The position numbers were made by a program, and so were the translations under genes. A DNA stretch of 64,000 nucleotides from Gonium pectorale (taxonomy: Eukaryota > Chlorophyta > Chlorophyceae > Chlamydomonadales > Volvocaceae). Shown here piece after piece: positions 22,001 to 34,210 of this stretch (its first letter is position 1; every line of letters begins with the position of its first letter). The stretch lies in the NCBI GenBank assembly GCA_001584585.1, contig LSYV01000002.1, positions 4,493,013 through 4,557,012 of the forward strand, in the 5' to 3' direction. The notes beneath the pieces were generated by a model, which saw only the letters and a program-made list of their open reading frames with translations, made no database searches and was not told where the DNA came from.

Positions 22001-25000
22001 CCTCTCCCGCCCTGCGACAAAACATTAATGCGGCAAGAGGCATGGTTGGCAACTCGTTCCAGTGCAGGCGAAAGCGGATGGGCTAGAGGAAAGAACTGGC
22101 AGAGCAGCAGTTGGTTTACCTGTCTTGCGGAGTTGCCTCCTTGGCGATGCTTTTGATGCTGCCGCCGCCATCCAAGGCCGTTTTGGCCACGTTACCCGCT
22201 GGTAGTGGGCGGCCCGGGCTCCCAGCCTGGTACATCCGGTCTTGGGAAGGGGTAGCGATGCGGCTCTTTTGAATGGCTGCTTTGAGCAGATCTGTAGGCA
22301 TGGAGAGGCGAAGCAGGGCCTCGCGCGAAAACTGTTCCAGCCCTTGCACAAGCGACTGCTCAGCCGCTGATGCATCGCCTCCAGCAGTTGTCGGCGCTGC
22401 GTGGAGAGGCGCCGGCTGCTCGGCGCAGCTAGTGGTGCCTGTGCGCGAAGACCAGCGAAGTGTATCGAAGTAGCGATCAAGGTTTGGCAGCAACGTGCAG
22501 ATAACGCTGCAAGCATGCACTGAGGTACGAGTGAGATGCATTTGAGTGCTGTGCATACAAGGACTTCAACGCCAATCACGAGGATACCTGGCACATGCGT
22601 CAGCTCTGCAACGGTAATTGAGCCACCGTGGCATCTTGGCAGTTACGGGATTGCAGCGGACAGCTAGGCCTCCATGCAGACATGAAGCAAGTGCAAGAAG
22701 TCGCCATGCCTGGTGCAATTCTGCAGATTGCACTACTGCTGCACTGGTTGCCTACTTTGTCTGCTGATGCTGCCATGCTGCTTGTGATCTGATCGCAGAG
22801 ATTCTTCCGACGGCAGGTCGGGTTTCCCAGTGTCTATTACTAAAATACGGTGTTTCAGCTGGTCTGCCCTGCTAGCCTTGCCTGCCTGCCTTGGCCTTGG
22901 GCCCTTATAATGTGCAGTGGGAAAGTGGCCGGAATGGCGTAGGCTGGCGGACATACCTGAAGAGCGTGGGAGATAGGCAATGCTTTGCCGCGACGTGATG
23001 TTGTGGCTACGCATTCGCTCCCGAGCTCCGCGCTCGGTCAGAAGTGTCTTCCGGTCGGCCGGCCGCAAGCGGCTGTACGCGCGCACAGCGTGCAGGGTAA
23101 GGGCCTTCGGCTCTGCCGGCCGCCCAGAGCCTGGGTGGCTGTCCGCTCTCATGCGACTGACGGCGCGTGTACCGGCCGCCAGCGGGCCTGCCACCGACGC
23201 AGCAGCTCGCTCAGCAGCCTGCTTCGCGCGATTCATCTGCAGCCAGGCGTACAGCAGTGCAGAACTAAATTAGCCATCATGCGACAGAGCAAAGGGTGCA
23301 ATTGTGACCGTGCAACTCAAGAAGCAAGCGGTGCTGCGTCGGACAAATCTGAGCGGGGACAGGGCTCTCTACCATGGGGTGGCCTTACCCTGGCGTCGAC
23401 CTCCGAGTTTTCACGGTGGGCTTTCGCGAGGTCCACGGCGAACGAATGGAGCACAAAGAAGAACCGCGACAGCTCCGTCTTGTCATTGCTGCCGTTGAGA
23501 TAGCCCCGCGTCTCGATGAAGGCGCGCTCAGCGTCCTTTGCTGCGACCTCAAGAGCATCCACCTTGGCTGCCGTCGCAGTGACGAATGCGTGCGCTGACT
23601 CCTACATCATGGGTGTCGCAAATCAGTGAAAAACTGACTGGTACCAGGAATCCAAAATTATCCAGCCGGCATAGGTGGCTTCATGGGGGTTGCATTTCCA
23701 ATTTCATGCAGCGCGCAACGTGAGAATGGGTTTGCGCTGTTTGGTGTTGGAAACGCCCTACCTCAAACGGAGTGTGGATGGCGTCTGAGTCCCTTGCTAT
23801 GCTCTTGCCAAGTTCTTGGAGTTTGAGGCGGAAGCTCCGCAGCTCCTCAAGCGCCGCCGTTATGTTCAGCTTGCTGGCCTGCTGGCACGAGTGAAGCTGC
23901 CCAGCCAGCGACTCTTCCGGGAACTGCTTCAGCTGCTGCCTGCACGATGGAGGATCGCTCACGTCCGTACGGGTGGCGAAGGAGTCAACGGTGCACGGTC
24001 ACAAGGGTGCACACCGCACCTGGCAACGAAATGGAGGAGAGTCTGCCCCTTGTTTTTAGTTGATTTTACGTCGCGCAGACGCAGCAGGGTCTCCAAGTGG
24101 AATCCAATGGCTTCCGGCGACAAGGGGGTAGGATGCGGGTTGGGTAGAGTGTGAACGAGAGGGCAGCAGCAAGTCGGACGTCAAGTGAGTGATTGGTGGA
24201 CATTTGGGTTGCAGGTGAATGCAACAGCTGTCACTAACCATTCCAGGTCGGCTCTGCGAGCAAAAGCACCAATAGGCAAGACAGTCGGACGCTGTCTCCC
24301 ACGTATGCTGCAGGCACAGCCTCCTTGCCTTCGCCAACTACAGCACAGTCACGGCTATCATCAGCCGTTCACCCTGCGTCTGGCGTGTACCGGTGGTAGG
24401 TATCACCTTTCGCTCCTCCTCCGCCGCCTCCTGCCGTTGACGAGTTGAGAAAGTTGCCCACTTCCAACGCCAGCTTGAGCAGATGCCTCATAAGGCTGCT
24501 GCTCCGTACCTCATCGCAAGCGGTGCAGACCACCGCCACGTCCTGCGCCGGAAGTAAATGGTGTTGCGGCGCACACATGACTGAATGAGGCTACATCTTT
24601 AGCGCTTTCCCACCTTAGAGATGGCGTCAAGCCTCCGTGGCATAGCCGCCATCGCCATGCAGATCTGGATCTTGGGCCGTATCTCACAGGCCACGGGCAG
24701 CACCTGCATGAGGTGCAGTGGGGCAAGGCTTTTTGGATAGCAAACGCAGACGTGCACCGATGCAGTCGAGTGAGTCCTTACGGACCTCGAGTAAGAACTT
24801 GTCGGCCTCGTTAAGGCACGTCCGGTCTCCCTTGTACTCCACCAGCAACTTCTGCTCATCCTGCGGGTCAAGCAGGAAATCAATGCAGTGGAAGATATGG
24901 CATTACGGAATGCTGGGTTGCTGAACGAAACAGGACTCGGCTAGCACTCGTACCTCAGTCGGCAGCATCTCCAGGACTGCCTCTAGCTTCTCCTCGTCCA

Positions 25001-28000
25001 TGACATTTACGCCAGTGCTGGTCATTTCGTCCAGCAATTTCACTATCTGAAGGGCACCACCGGGACAGCTTGTGAACTAGTGCACCTTGCTGTTGGGTAC
25101 AGCATAGGCAGTTGACGCTAAGCCCTTTCCTACAGGACGCGGCGGACGTGAGTTGAAACCCGTTGTCTGAGTTCGCGATCCGGGTATGGTAAGTGCTTGC
25201 ATCGTGATTTGCTAGGTCGGGCCACGGGCCATCCAGGGGTCATCCGTTAATCACTCCTTAAACCGAGCACCGTTACAGTGCCGGTGTGCAACTCCAGAGC
25301 GCAAATACGGATGGCGCCTCCAACACGCAAATGATGCAGTGGTGCAATCTTCACCCCGCCCACCCCGCCCCACAAATTGTGCGACCCGTTGGTCAGCAAT
25401 GTCTTAGGCCCCATGTCAAAAATCGTGGGAGGACTCCACGCAATAAGAAACAACACCTCATTATCTGCCTGGGCTTCAATGGAGTACTGTTGGTGAACTC
25501 GAGTCCGTAATAAAGAGAGCAACTGTGTGCAACAATTGACTGCCTGCGCATCCATACCTGTCGCGGACTGAGTGGCCGAAATTTGGAGAGCCGAATAGCC
25601 ACGCACTGGGCCCGTTTCCCGTCAACTATGGCAACTGTGGGCACCTGCCGTCGCAGGGGTGCAGGGCCCACAGACTTCCCAGCTGCTGGATTCGCAACGG
25701 CGAAATCGTTCTCCAGGGCCGCGAAGTCTACCTCAACCTGCACGATTCATGGTATGGCACGGCAACCATGCAATAACTGTGCTCCGTACATAACAGTAGC
25801 GAGCCAGGATTGCCCGGTAATCAAGTGTTACACCAATACATATCAGGAAAGTGCGCACCTGGAGAGAGTCTGCCATCTCAGACCAAACACTGCCTTTCGC
25901 AGCGTAGGTCGGCAACTTTGTCCAGTGAAGCTTTGTTGTTTGCTTTGTCGGCCTTGGATTCTCGGGCGACGCCACCGACTGGACTGGCGGCGCGCCAAGC
26001 CCAGGAGGCGGAGGCGGTGGGGGAGGGGGTGGTTGAGGCGCACCAGTGCCGCCCCTGGCGGTCGCCAGGAGGGGCGGTGGAGGTGGTGGTGGGGGTGGCG
26101 GCGGGGGCCGGACGAATCCTGTTTGCTCAGGCTGTTTGAGAACGTTGACTCCCTGGACATGAAGAAATAATTGGGCACAGGAGAACCTGTCAAGCGGAGA
26201 CAGCGCTGGAATGGCGACCACGATAATCTAGACGGAACGGCTGCAGAAGTGGTCGCTTGCAATCAGCGTTGACTGCGGGAAGCGCTGAAGAATTGCATAT
26301 GGAGCGACCCCTCTGGGCAGGGTCAACGTATGATTGTCTAAGCTACCGGTTCTCCATGTGGAGCGTGTCGAAGGCAAACGGTGTAGTAATATCGTTTGAG
26401 TGAAAGAAACCAGACATACCTTCGATGGGGTAAGCAGAGGCGATGGCTTCTGCTCGAGGCCTCCCTGGTGCCAATCTGCCGCCTTCGGGGGCTGTTGAGG
26501 GGTGCACACCGGCAGTGGCGGCGGTGGCGGAGGTCCGGGCGGCGGTGGAGGCCGAGTACGGGCTGGGGTAACTGCCGTTCTGTTAATGGACGCCTCCAGT
26601 ATGCTGCCCCCAACGACGCATTGCGCCCGGGTCTTGCCGCAAGGCATGGCAAGAACAAATGGCGGCGGTGGTGGCGGCCCTGGCGGTGGCGGCGGCCCTG
26701 CCGGCCGCTGGAGCGGTGCTGCTGGAACCAGGGACTCGGTGCCGTCAAGTGCAGGTGGCGACGGCAAGTGTGGGGGCGGCGGTGCCGGCGCCAGCGCTTG
26801 AGGCAGCGGCTTGGAGCCAGTGAGCACTGGCGGTGGTTGGAGTTCCAGAGGCGGCAGCAACTGTGGCGGCAATAGTTTGCCGGCCGCTGGAGGTGCTGTA
26901 ATGGAGTGCGACGTGGAGGCCGCCCCCGGCCTTGCGCAGAGTTCCGTCGCCGAGCCGCTGGTTGAAGCTGAATACGTTCGCTCATTACAGCCCTCATGGC
27001 TAGCTGTTGGCGACACTGGACTCAAAGGACGTGCTGGAGGCCCGTCGGTACTCTCTGTAAGGGACTTGACGTCTTCCTATGTGACATAGGATGTGGGACA
27101 ACGAGGGTTAGAGGAATTAAAAGCGAAGGACATCGAAGCGTTTACGCTTTCTTTCCGATATGACACTTACAGGTGAAGACGTGCGACGTGCGTACTCTTG
27201 CATAGCCTCCTGCACGGGGCGGACCAAGCGGAGGGAGGGCAGAATTGCTAGGACTAGCCACATTGGCATTCGACATGCCGCCAGACGGTGGATTGTGACA
27301 TGAGCGCTGCTCTTCTGTACATCCCGGGTGACATGTCTGGGCCAGTCGGGCCAGGTGGACCCAAAACCTCACCCCGTTTACAAAGTAGTGGTACTTACTG
27401 GCAGACTCATCTGTGGGAGGCGCGAACGGATCCGCTCTGATTTTGGCGTGTCGCCTAGCATCTTGCTCAGTGCAGATATGGCGAAGTTCCTCATAACCTT
27501 CATCTCCACGGTTGCGTCCCCGCCTGCGGCATCTGCATCAGGCTGCACTGCGCTGCTCGTAGTTGGCAGTGCTGACGCCACTGACTGCATGACGTCCTCC
27601 AGCCTCACGCTACTTGTGCTGGGCAGCGTGAAACTGGTAACATTTGCTCCCACTGCGCTGTCACCTTCATCATCGCTGGGGCGCTGGATGCATGGCGCCC
27701 CAGCAGACTTTGGAGACCCATTAGCATTTTCAGCGCAGAGCTGAGGGGTCGCTTGGAAGCTAGGCATGCGCCGGACGGGGCTGAGGCCTTGCGACGACGC
27801 GACGCTTACGTTGTCCACTGGTTGGCCGGTTGCTGGCATCGTAGTTGCCGCGCTACTCTGCTTGCTCTCGCTGCTGCTGTTTCGCCCCTCATCCTCTGCC
27901 TCCATAATTGGAGTGTGCAGCTCCATGAACTTGCGGAATGCTCTCGACGACCGCCTCCCAGTGGCGGTGCCGAGGGTTATACGGGGTTTGCCACCCGTGA

Positions 28001-29795
28001 CCGGGTTGGAGGGCCTGAAGCTGTCATCACCGTTAGCGCCGCTGCGACGCCGCTGACGGTCCGACACGACACCAGAGAAAACGGCTGATGAGCTTCCAAG
28101 GCCCATGAGGGACCTTGAGAACATATCAGGCAGCAGCCTGTTTCGCGCAGGGCCCCCAGTTGGTGCAGGGTAGCTCTGCCCCCGGACCAGCGGCTGGTAC
28201 AGCTGCTGCTGCAAAAGGGCCTGCTGTTGCATGTCCGTGTGTAAATGCGCATGCGTCCTCGAAGACGCCGTGTCCGCCACTAGCTGCCTGCGGTTGCCCT
28301 GGTCCGGGCCCGCACTGACACGGCTGGTGGCGGACGACGTTTCGGGCTCGGCATAGCGCTGCGGTCGCACGGGGAGTCCCTGTGCGAAGGCCGGACTCGC
28401 ATACCGATCGTTTAAAAAAGGCTGCAAGGGCGCCAGTAGCTGGGAGGTTCCTCGGGCGAACGCTGATGCCGGAGCTGGTGCTGTGGGCGCGGCCAGGGCC
28501 GACCCCGAAGGCTGCTGTGCAGGTGGCAGCCCGACGCCAACTTCTGCATTCGCATCGGCCGGCATCAGGAACTCCGGGCCCGGTGCAAACACCGCAATCG
28601 CCTTGACGTCGTGTGCACCTGCGTCCAGGCACCGACAGGATGGACGTTAGGCAACAGCAGGGCCGCCACAAAAGGCAACTGCGCTGATTCAATTACCCCA
28701 AATACAAGCAAATTCACATTAGGCGGCATCCAAGTATAGTTACCATTGCGCTTAGGAAGTTTGGGCCTGTGCACGTCCGTGCCATTACCTGGGCTCGGTT
28801 TCGTCGAGTGCCCCACAAACGTGATCCGCAGGTATTGCTGCATGGCCGATGAAGGGGCCGTAAGCAGGAATGCCTGTCGCAGCTTGGTAGTGTTCAGCGG
28901 TCCGACACTCCCGAGCTGCCTGAACTGCTCCAGGGTGTTACCCTTGGAGCAGAAACGGATGTTTTCCGGCAGGTGCCCCCGATCGGTAAACACCACCTGC
29001 AAGAAGTGTGAGGGACTTCGGGACTGACTACAAACCAACCGCTCCCCCAATATGCGCACCTGTATCATAAGTCGTGAGTAAGACTTTAGCTTGAGCTTTA
29101 AGACCACGTAGCTCTCCATGTTGCGGTTATAGCTTCTGTACAACCAGTGACAGCATAATTTGCAAATGGAAAGTTTTAGAGCAAGTTGGCCAGGCAGTGA
29201 AACTCACCGTGTCCGCCACGTCTTGGACTGCTGGCGGGAGGCCTTATTAGCGTCGGTAATTAGGATGTCGCCAATGCCATTACCAGTAGCCTCAACGAGC
29301 TCTCGAATGGCGGAGCTCCCCGGCGCCGCAACCGCGTCGCATGCCACAATGGTGGGCGCCGTTGCAGTTGAGGGCGCCGAACGGCATGGCGCCCTGGGTG
29401 CACTGCACCCTGCAGGGACACCTGTAGGGCCTGTTGCCCTGGGTGCTGACACTGGAAGCAGCGAAGCGGACAAGGATGACCCTGCCGTCTCCTGGTCCTC
29501 TTCGTGCCGTCTAACATCTCTGTCAGAGCTTAGTCCGCTGCTGGCCTCGGCGGGGGCCCTGTCCTTGCCCACATCGCTGAGGCCCTTGCTGTATTTGCTT
29601 GCATAGCTCCTGCACGCGGCAGATGCAGCGGCGTGGTCCGCATTGGCCTCCCGTTCCTCTTTGTCTCCAAGGAGTGAAGACAAGGGAGCACCCTTACCCG
29701 CCAGACAGCAGCTTTGTAGTTGTGGTGGCCTTGTTGCCCAAAGAGAGCCGCCTGCTGCGACTCTGGTCATCGGTCCTGCTGCCCCCCGAGCTCAT
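19056..29795 (-). CDS. Giant formin (FH1-FH2 actin nucleator), about 21-22 exons
   Basis: Formins nucleate and elongate actin filaments; FH1 recruits profilin-actin and the FH2 dimer rides the barbed end. Exons: 29698-29795, 29208-29609, 29060-29135, 28789-28996, 27399-28618, 27171-27314 (uncertain), 26420-27052, 25859-26152, 25558-25737, 24954-25046, 24786-24860, 24614-24703, 24407-24542, 24020-24110, 23762-23939, 23389-23601, 22957-23236, 22120-22438, 21718-22011, 20007-21598, then from 19895. Nearly every phase matches. About 1000 N-terminal residues of unrecognised type are followed by FH1 polyproline in two exons and FH2 from TTKLHWTKLP (about residue 1000) to about 1377, with IVDGKRAQCVAIRLSKF, LALEVGNFLN, GFHLETLLRLRDVKS and FFFVLHSFAVDLAKAH. 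A further ~900 Ser/Pro-rich residues follow. The end is unresolved: either a stop at 19621 (about 2296 residues) or splicing into a last exon ending at 19056. Closest in kind to algal FOR1; no GBD/FH3, and a PTEN-like domain is not certain. Confidence 0.88.
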
Positions 29796-30142
29796 TCCTC
29801 CTTTGCCCTTGCCTTACTTTATCGTCGTCACGTCAGTATCATTTTGATTATCAATAGGGGCATGCCAGCAGAGCGATGCGCTCGACGGCTTGCAAAGCAA
29901 CAGCTGGCTGTCCCTTCCTAGGTCCTTTGTTCTCAAATGTAAAGGCTGGTATATTCGGAGAAGACGTGTAGCTGAGCACGAGGTGCGGGCGCACCGGGAG
30001 GTAGAAGCGGACAAGCACCGTACAACGAAATCCGCTTTCGGCTCAAGCTCAGATAGGTATGCGCTGCATAGCACAACGAAGCCGCATGGGGCTCTTTATA
30101 TTGCGGGCCTACGCTCTGAACCTGACGAGGGGCGCTGCAACC
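29796..30142. promoter_or_regulatory. Compact divergent promoter region between formin and RH22-like helicase
   Basis: Only 347 bp separate the two start codons, so both core promoters and 5' untranslated regions must lie here. A TATA-like TTTATATT occurs at about 30095-30102, 40 nt from the helicase ATG, which is too close to serve the first ATG with a normal leader but could serve the ATG at 30194. No other element is recognised. Confidence 0.4.
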
Positions 30143-33100
30143 ATGCTGCAACACTTACGCTGCGCTCAGGCGTGCCCTCTTAACTCCTGCAGCATGGCAC
30201 CAATGCTGCGCCGAGTGACAGGATGTCCGGTCCTTGCTGGCCAGCTGGCGGGGGGCGAGGCCACGGCGGCGCATCCGCTGGGCCTTGCAGCCCACAGCTA
30301 CGTGACGGGGAGAGCCAGGGCACGGGTGAACAAGATTCCGCGACTGGCGGCGTCGCCGTCAGCGCTGGCAGCTTCAGCCTCAGGCGAGGAAGCCTTTTAC
30401 TCGGGCGTGCACGACACCTTCGCGGGTCTGGAGGTGTCGCCGGCAATCCAGCTCGCGCTGGAGGCGGCAGGCTTTCAGCGGCCTTCCAAAGTCCAGGTGC
30501 CTGGATGTGCGCGCGATGTGCGTTATGAAGCGGCACTGGCCTCCCATCCTCCAAAAGCGGATAGACTATTTCCTACCTGCCCGCCTCCGCCGCCTGCTCT
30601 ATCGTCGCCCCATCATAGCGTGAATCTTGTACTGAAGCCCCAGCCTGACACGCACCCCCTCACAGGAGCTCGCTGCGCCGCATATCCTGCGTGGGCGCAA
30701 CGTAGTCGTTGCGGCGGAGACCGGCAGCGGCAAGACGCTCTCGTACCTGGTACCCATTTCGCACCTAATGCTGAAGCAGCAGACGGCTCTGCAGGAACAG
30801 CATCAGCGAGTGCAGGAGGAGGTCCCGGACATGGCGCCTCAGAGGTGCGTGCGCGCTTGGCGCTGGGCGAGTGGACACGTGCGCTCTGCAGCAGCAGCAC
30901 CGACACATCCGTGCGGATTGCGTAGCTTTGATGCCCTAAGGGCGGGGTTGGGAGTTTCAATCAGCCTGCGTGGCGAAAGGCTGAGCAACGATTGCTTGCA
31001 TTCAGGATGTTCAGTCCTTTGCATGGTGTCGCATTTAGCTGGCATTTTGTTGAGGGCGGCCGGCGTGCGCACCATGCGCCCGTATCTCGTGAAGGTGCTG
31101 TGAAGTGTGGCTGTGCCGGCACATATTCTGCCATAGTGCACCTTCCCCTTTCCAAGGCGTTCCTGCTGCGGCCGCTCCTGTAGGGCACCGATGCGCCGGT
31201 ATCACGCTCTCGTGCTGTGCCCCAATACCACGCTGTGCCAACAAGTGGTGGCGGCCGTCAGCAGCCTGCGCGGCGCTGACGGCAAGCAACTGGTGACGGC
31301 CTCGCACATCAACAGCAGCAACCCGCCCCCGTTCGATGCTCCGGACGTCATTGTGGCGACGCCTGCGGGCTTGCTGACCATCCTGAACGACGCGGGCGGG
31401 GCGTATGGGTGGCTTTGGACCGAGGAGGGCATGCAGGTGCGTGCGTGCGCGTTCAGGGCAGCTTTGCGCAGTCAGGGCCCTGGCCTGGCTTTGCGGACTC
31501 GTTTTAGGCTGCCGTGCCCTTGGCGGATAGCATAGTCTAGCACCGCTCGCACGGCCTAGAAGCGTACGCCATTTGCTGCAATCTGCAGGCGCGCGTTCGG
31601 CATGTCGTCCTGGACGAGGCGGATCTGTTGCTGGGGAACGCGTACAGCAAGGCAACGCAGCGCCTCCTGACGGTACGCTGACTGAAACCTTTCCCATGAA
31701 CGTGCATTGGGGACATAAGGGGAACGAGCCGCCGCGGCGCTCGCTGTGCAAGGGAAGCGACCCAGCGCGTGCGGGCCGGTGGAATGACATTGTGGGCGAT
31801 GTGCTGCGTCTCTTGAAGCTGTTGTTGCTGAGGCGGAAGAATGGGTTGTTTCCTTTTTGTTGGCCGCAGCTGTTCAAGGTGGGCGATCGCAGGCGCGTGG
31901 AGGCACGCCTGTTCGAGGAGCTGGGTATCGCCGACAAGGCCGAGTTTGACAAACTGCCACGAGCCATCCAGCAGGCGGCGTGGCAAGGTGGGCATACCGG
32001 GCTGCTCTTGGCAGACCGGTTGGCAGGGCAGGGTAGTCCCAGTTGCACTTCGCGTTACGGCATGGACACCGCTGAGTCGTCGCCCAAGCGCACCGCTTGT
32101 GTCCCGTTTGGATGATGCCAGCGTGGGCAGAAGTGAGGTTCCTAAGCCCAATGCATCTTTTGCTTATTGTGCTCAAGCGCTTGAAGCGTTGCGTAAAACC
32201 ACACTAGTACGAAATGCAGGCCTCCTTCACCAATGACAAGTAAAGGGTCGACTCCCATTTTCGACGCCGCAATCCGAAGGCGGGGTCCCTGCCATGCTGG
32301 CTGCGGGCTACAAGTCCCGGCGGGCGCTCGACCCGGATGCCAAGTACGGGCCGTATTGGCGGCGGCAATACATCTACTCGGCTGCCACCATGCCGACCAT
32401 CACGTACTCCGACGTGGGGTCGCAAATCCAGAAGATGCACCCCGACGCCGTGTGGGTGTCCACCGAGCTACTGCACCAGAGCAAACCGCAGGTGCAGCAC
32501 GCCTGGCATCAGGTGCGCAGTGGACGGGGCTCACCGCGAAATTGGTCGGAAGGGGGCGGGCTGCCGGCTGAAGTTGCATTTCATCGTTGTAGCTTGCGGG
32601 GCTGAACCGGTTCCGCGTCCGCCGCTAAGCGTGTTCCATAGCTCGCATGTATACCATGCCTCCTAAAAGTCTGCGGACTGTGCTTCAGGCCAGGTGTACC
32701 AGCGCTTGTCACTCAAGCACTGTTTGGGACAACTGTGCTGCATGCCCCCCAGGTGTCCGATGAGTCCTTCGGCCGCATCCTCGTCGAGGCAGTCCGCAGC
32801 GACCCGGACTACCAGGCAGGCCGCGGCAAGACGCTGATCTTTGCGGCTGACGGCGCTGCGGCGAACGCTGTCTCCGAGGTGCTCTCGGGCAGCAGTGTGC
32901 AGCACGTGGTGTACCACAAGAGCCGCACCATGGCGGAGCAGGCCGAGGCCCTGGAGACGCTCCGCACGCAGCAGGGTGCAGTGATGGTGTGCACCGACGC
33001 GGCGGCCCGCGGCCTCGACGTGCAGGGCATCGCGCACGTGGTGCAGGTGAGTGCATTGAGGGGCTGGAGGGGCTCTTGCAGAGGGCTGTGGTTCTCCCAC

Positions 33101-33642
33101 GGCTCATACACGTCCTTCTATGAGGGTACTCCAGTGACCTCCCGTGTCTGGTCTGCGACTTGTCAAGGGTTTCGCCGTAGCCAACTCCGAGGGCAAGTCT
33201 GTGTTCGCTGCTGATGCGCAAGGGGCCGCTGTTGTGCCCGCGCTTGCGGGTGTCGCCTTGCAGAACTGACAGATCCTGCACGCACCTCACCCGCCCGCAG
33301 GCCGACTTCGCTGCCAACGCAATAGACTTTATCCACCGCATCGGCCGGACCGCGCGGGCTGGGCAAGGCGGCCGCGTCACCTCTCTCTATCGCAATCAGA
33401 ACCAGGCGCTGGTGGAGGTCCTGCGGGGCTACATCGCGGACGGGGTGCCGCTGGAAGCGGCGTTCAGCAGAGCCAGGTCGTTCAGCAAGAAGCTCAAACG
33501 GGCCGGCGGGGTCTTCGTACCCCGCGGGGTTCCCCTACAGCGGGGGAAAGTGAACCAGCAGAAGGAGGGGCCGGCCGAGGACGAGGGCGGTGCAATGGCG
33601 GCAAGGCGGGAGGCGGTGCGGCCGGCTGCTGATGTCGTATAA
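30143..33642 (+). CDS. DEAD-box RNA helicase, RH22-like (probably plastid), 8 exons
   Basis: ATP-dependent RNA helicase. Exons: to 30496, 30666-30844, 31184-31436, 31589-31672, 31870-31987, 32280-32512, 32753-33046, 33301-33642; phases agree throughout, giving 618 residues from the ATG at 30143 or 601 from 30194. Motifs in order: a Q-motif region (GFQRPSKVQ), motif I AETGSGKT, Ia-like LVLCPNTTLC, Ib-like ATPAGLL, motif II DEAD, motif III as SAATMP, TLIFAADG (motif IV), TDAAARGLD (motif V) and HRIGRTARAG (motif VI). The wording of several blocks (ALVLCPNTTLC, DVIVATPAGLL, CTDAAARGLDVQ, QADFAANAIDFIHRIGRTARAG) closely parallels plant RH22, which acts in plastid 50S/23S rRNA maturation. The Arg/Ala-rich N-terminus without acidic residues fits an organelle transit peptide. 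An insert of about 55 residues follows motif II (FEELGIADKAEF...). The basic C-terminal tail is typical of RNA binders. Confidence 0.92.
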
Positions 33643-33861
33643 CCGGACACGGGCCATCAGAGCCATCTGGAACGTTCTTGTACCAGAACGCTTGGCAGAA
33701 GGCTATTGGCAGATGGGTGGCAGATAGTTGAATTTCAGTATGTACCAGCAACCGGCGCTTTCATGCCAGAGCGCCGCAACTGGACCAGCAGATGGTGCTG
33801 CGCCGTACATGCTTAGGCCTCGAATGCTTGACGGCTGTGCCGTATAAGGCATTCAATGCTT

Positions 33862-33921
33862 GACCTTCCAAGGCACGGCTTATAGCATACATTGTAAAAC
33901 TATCTCGTGCCTTGGAAGGTC
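33862..33921. repeat. Perfect 16-bp inverted repeat enclosing the helicase poly(A) signal
   Basis: GACCTTCCAAGGCACG (33862-33877) and its exact reverse complement (33906-33921) flank a 28-nt AT-rich loop that contains TGTAA at 33893-33897. In RNA it would form a stem with the polyadenylation signal in the loop. It could also be a small remnant of a foldback element. Confidence 0.75.
33893..33897 (+). terminator. TGTAA polyadenylation signal of the RH22-like helicase
   Basis: TGTAA 251 nt after the helicase stop, within the loop of a perfect inverted repeat. Confidence 0.55.
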
Positions 33922-34151
33922 GCTTTCCTATGATATTTGGCGCAAGTGGACCACTTCCAGTACGCTGATGGATTGCTGCAGTGCATTCATTTTGTTGACA
34001 ATTGGTGCTGAATCGCCTCAGCGTTTAGTTGCAGCCGCGTGTGGCTATCTACGTCCTGTGCGTCCTCGGTACGCCTGGAAAAAACACCTAAAAGTCTGTC
34101 CCATGACGACGGTCATACATTAGGGTCGTGCCCAGACGCCTCAGCAACCTG

Positions 34152-34156
34152 TTACA
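34152..34156 (-). terminator. TGTAA polyadenylation signal of the HEATR6-like gene
   Basis: TGTAA on the minus strand 55 nt beyond the stop at 34211. Signals of the two convergent genes (helicase and HEATR6-like) lie about 255 bp apart. Confidence 0.6.
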
Positions 34157-34210
34157 GGCCGCTAAAATCGTAACGAACTTCAGGAATGTCCGTGTCTCAC
34201 ACATTCCGAT

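Noticed and set aside
24704..24785. Extra FH2 residues by reading through 24786 (VRKDSLDCIG...)
   Set aside because: Either frame ends in a stop or breaks FH2; splicing GAG|GTCCGT to the acceptor at 24703 gives an ungapped fit to the FH2 pattern.
26228..26419. Continuation of the formin FH1 frame past 26420
   Set aside because: It ends in a stop at 26228; the AAG|GTATGT donor at 26420 and the TTCATGTCCAG acceptor at 26152 join the polyproline blocks in phase, so this is intron.
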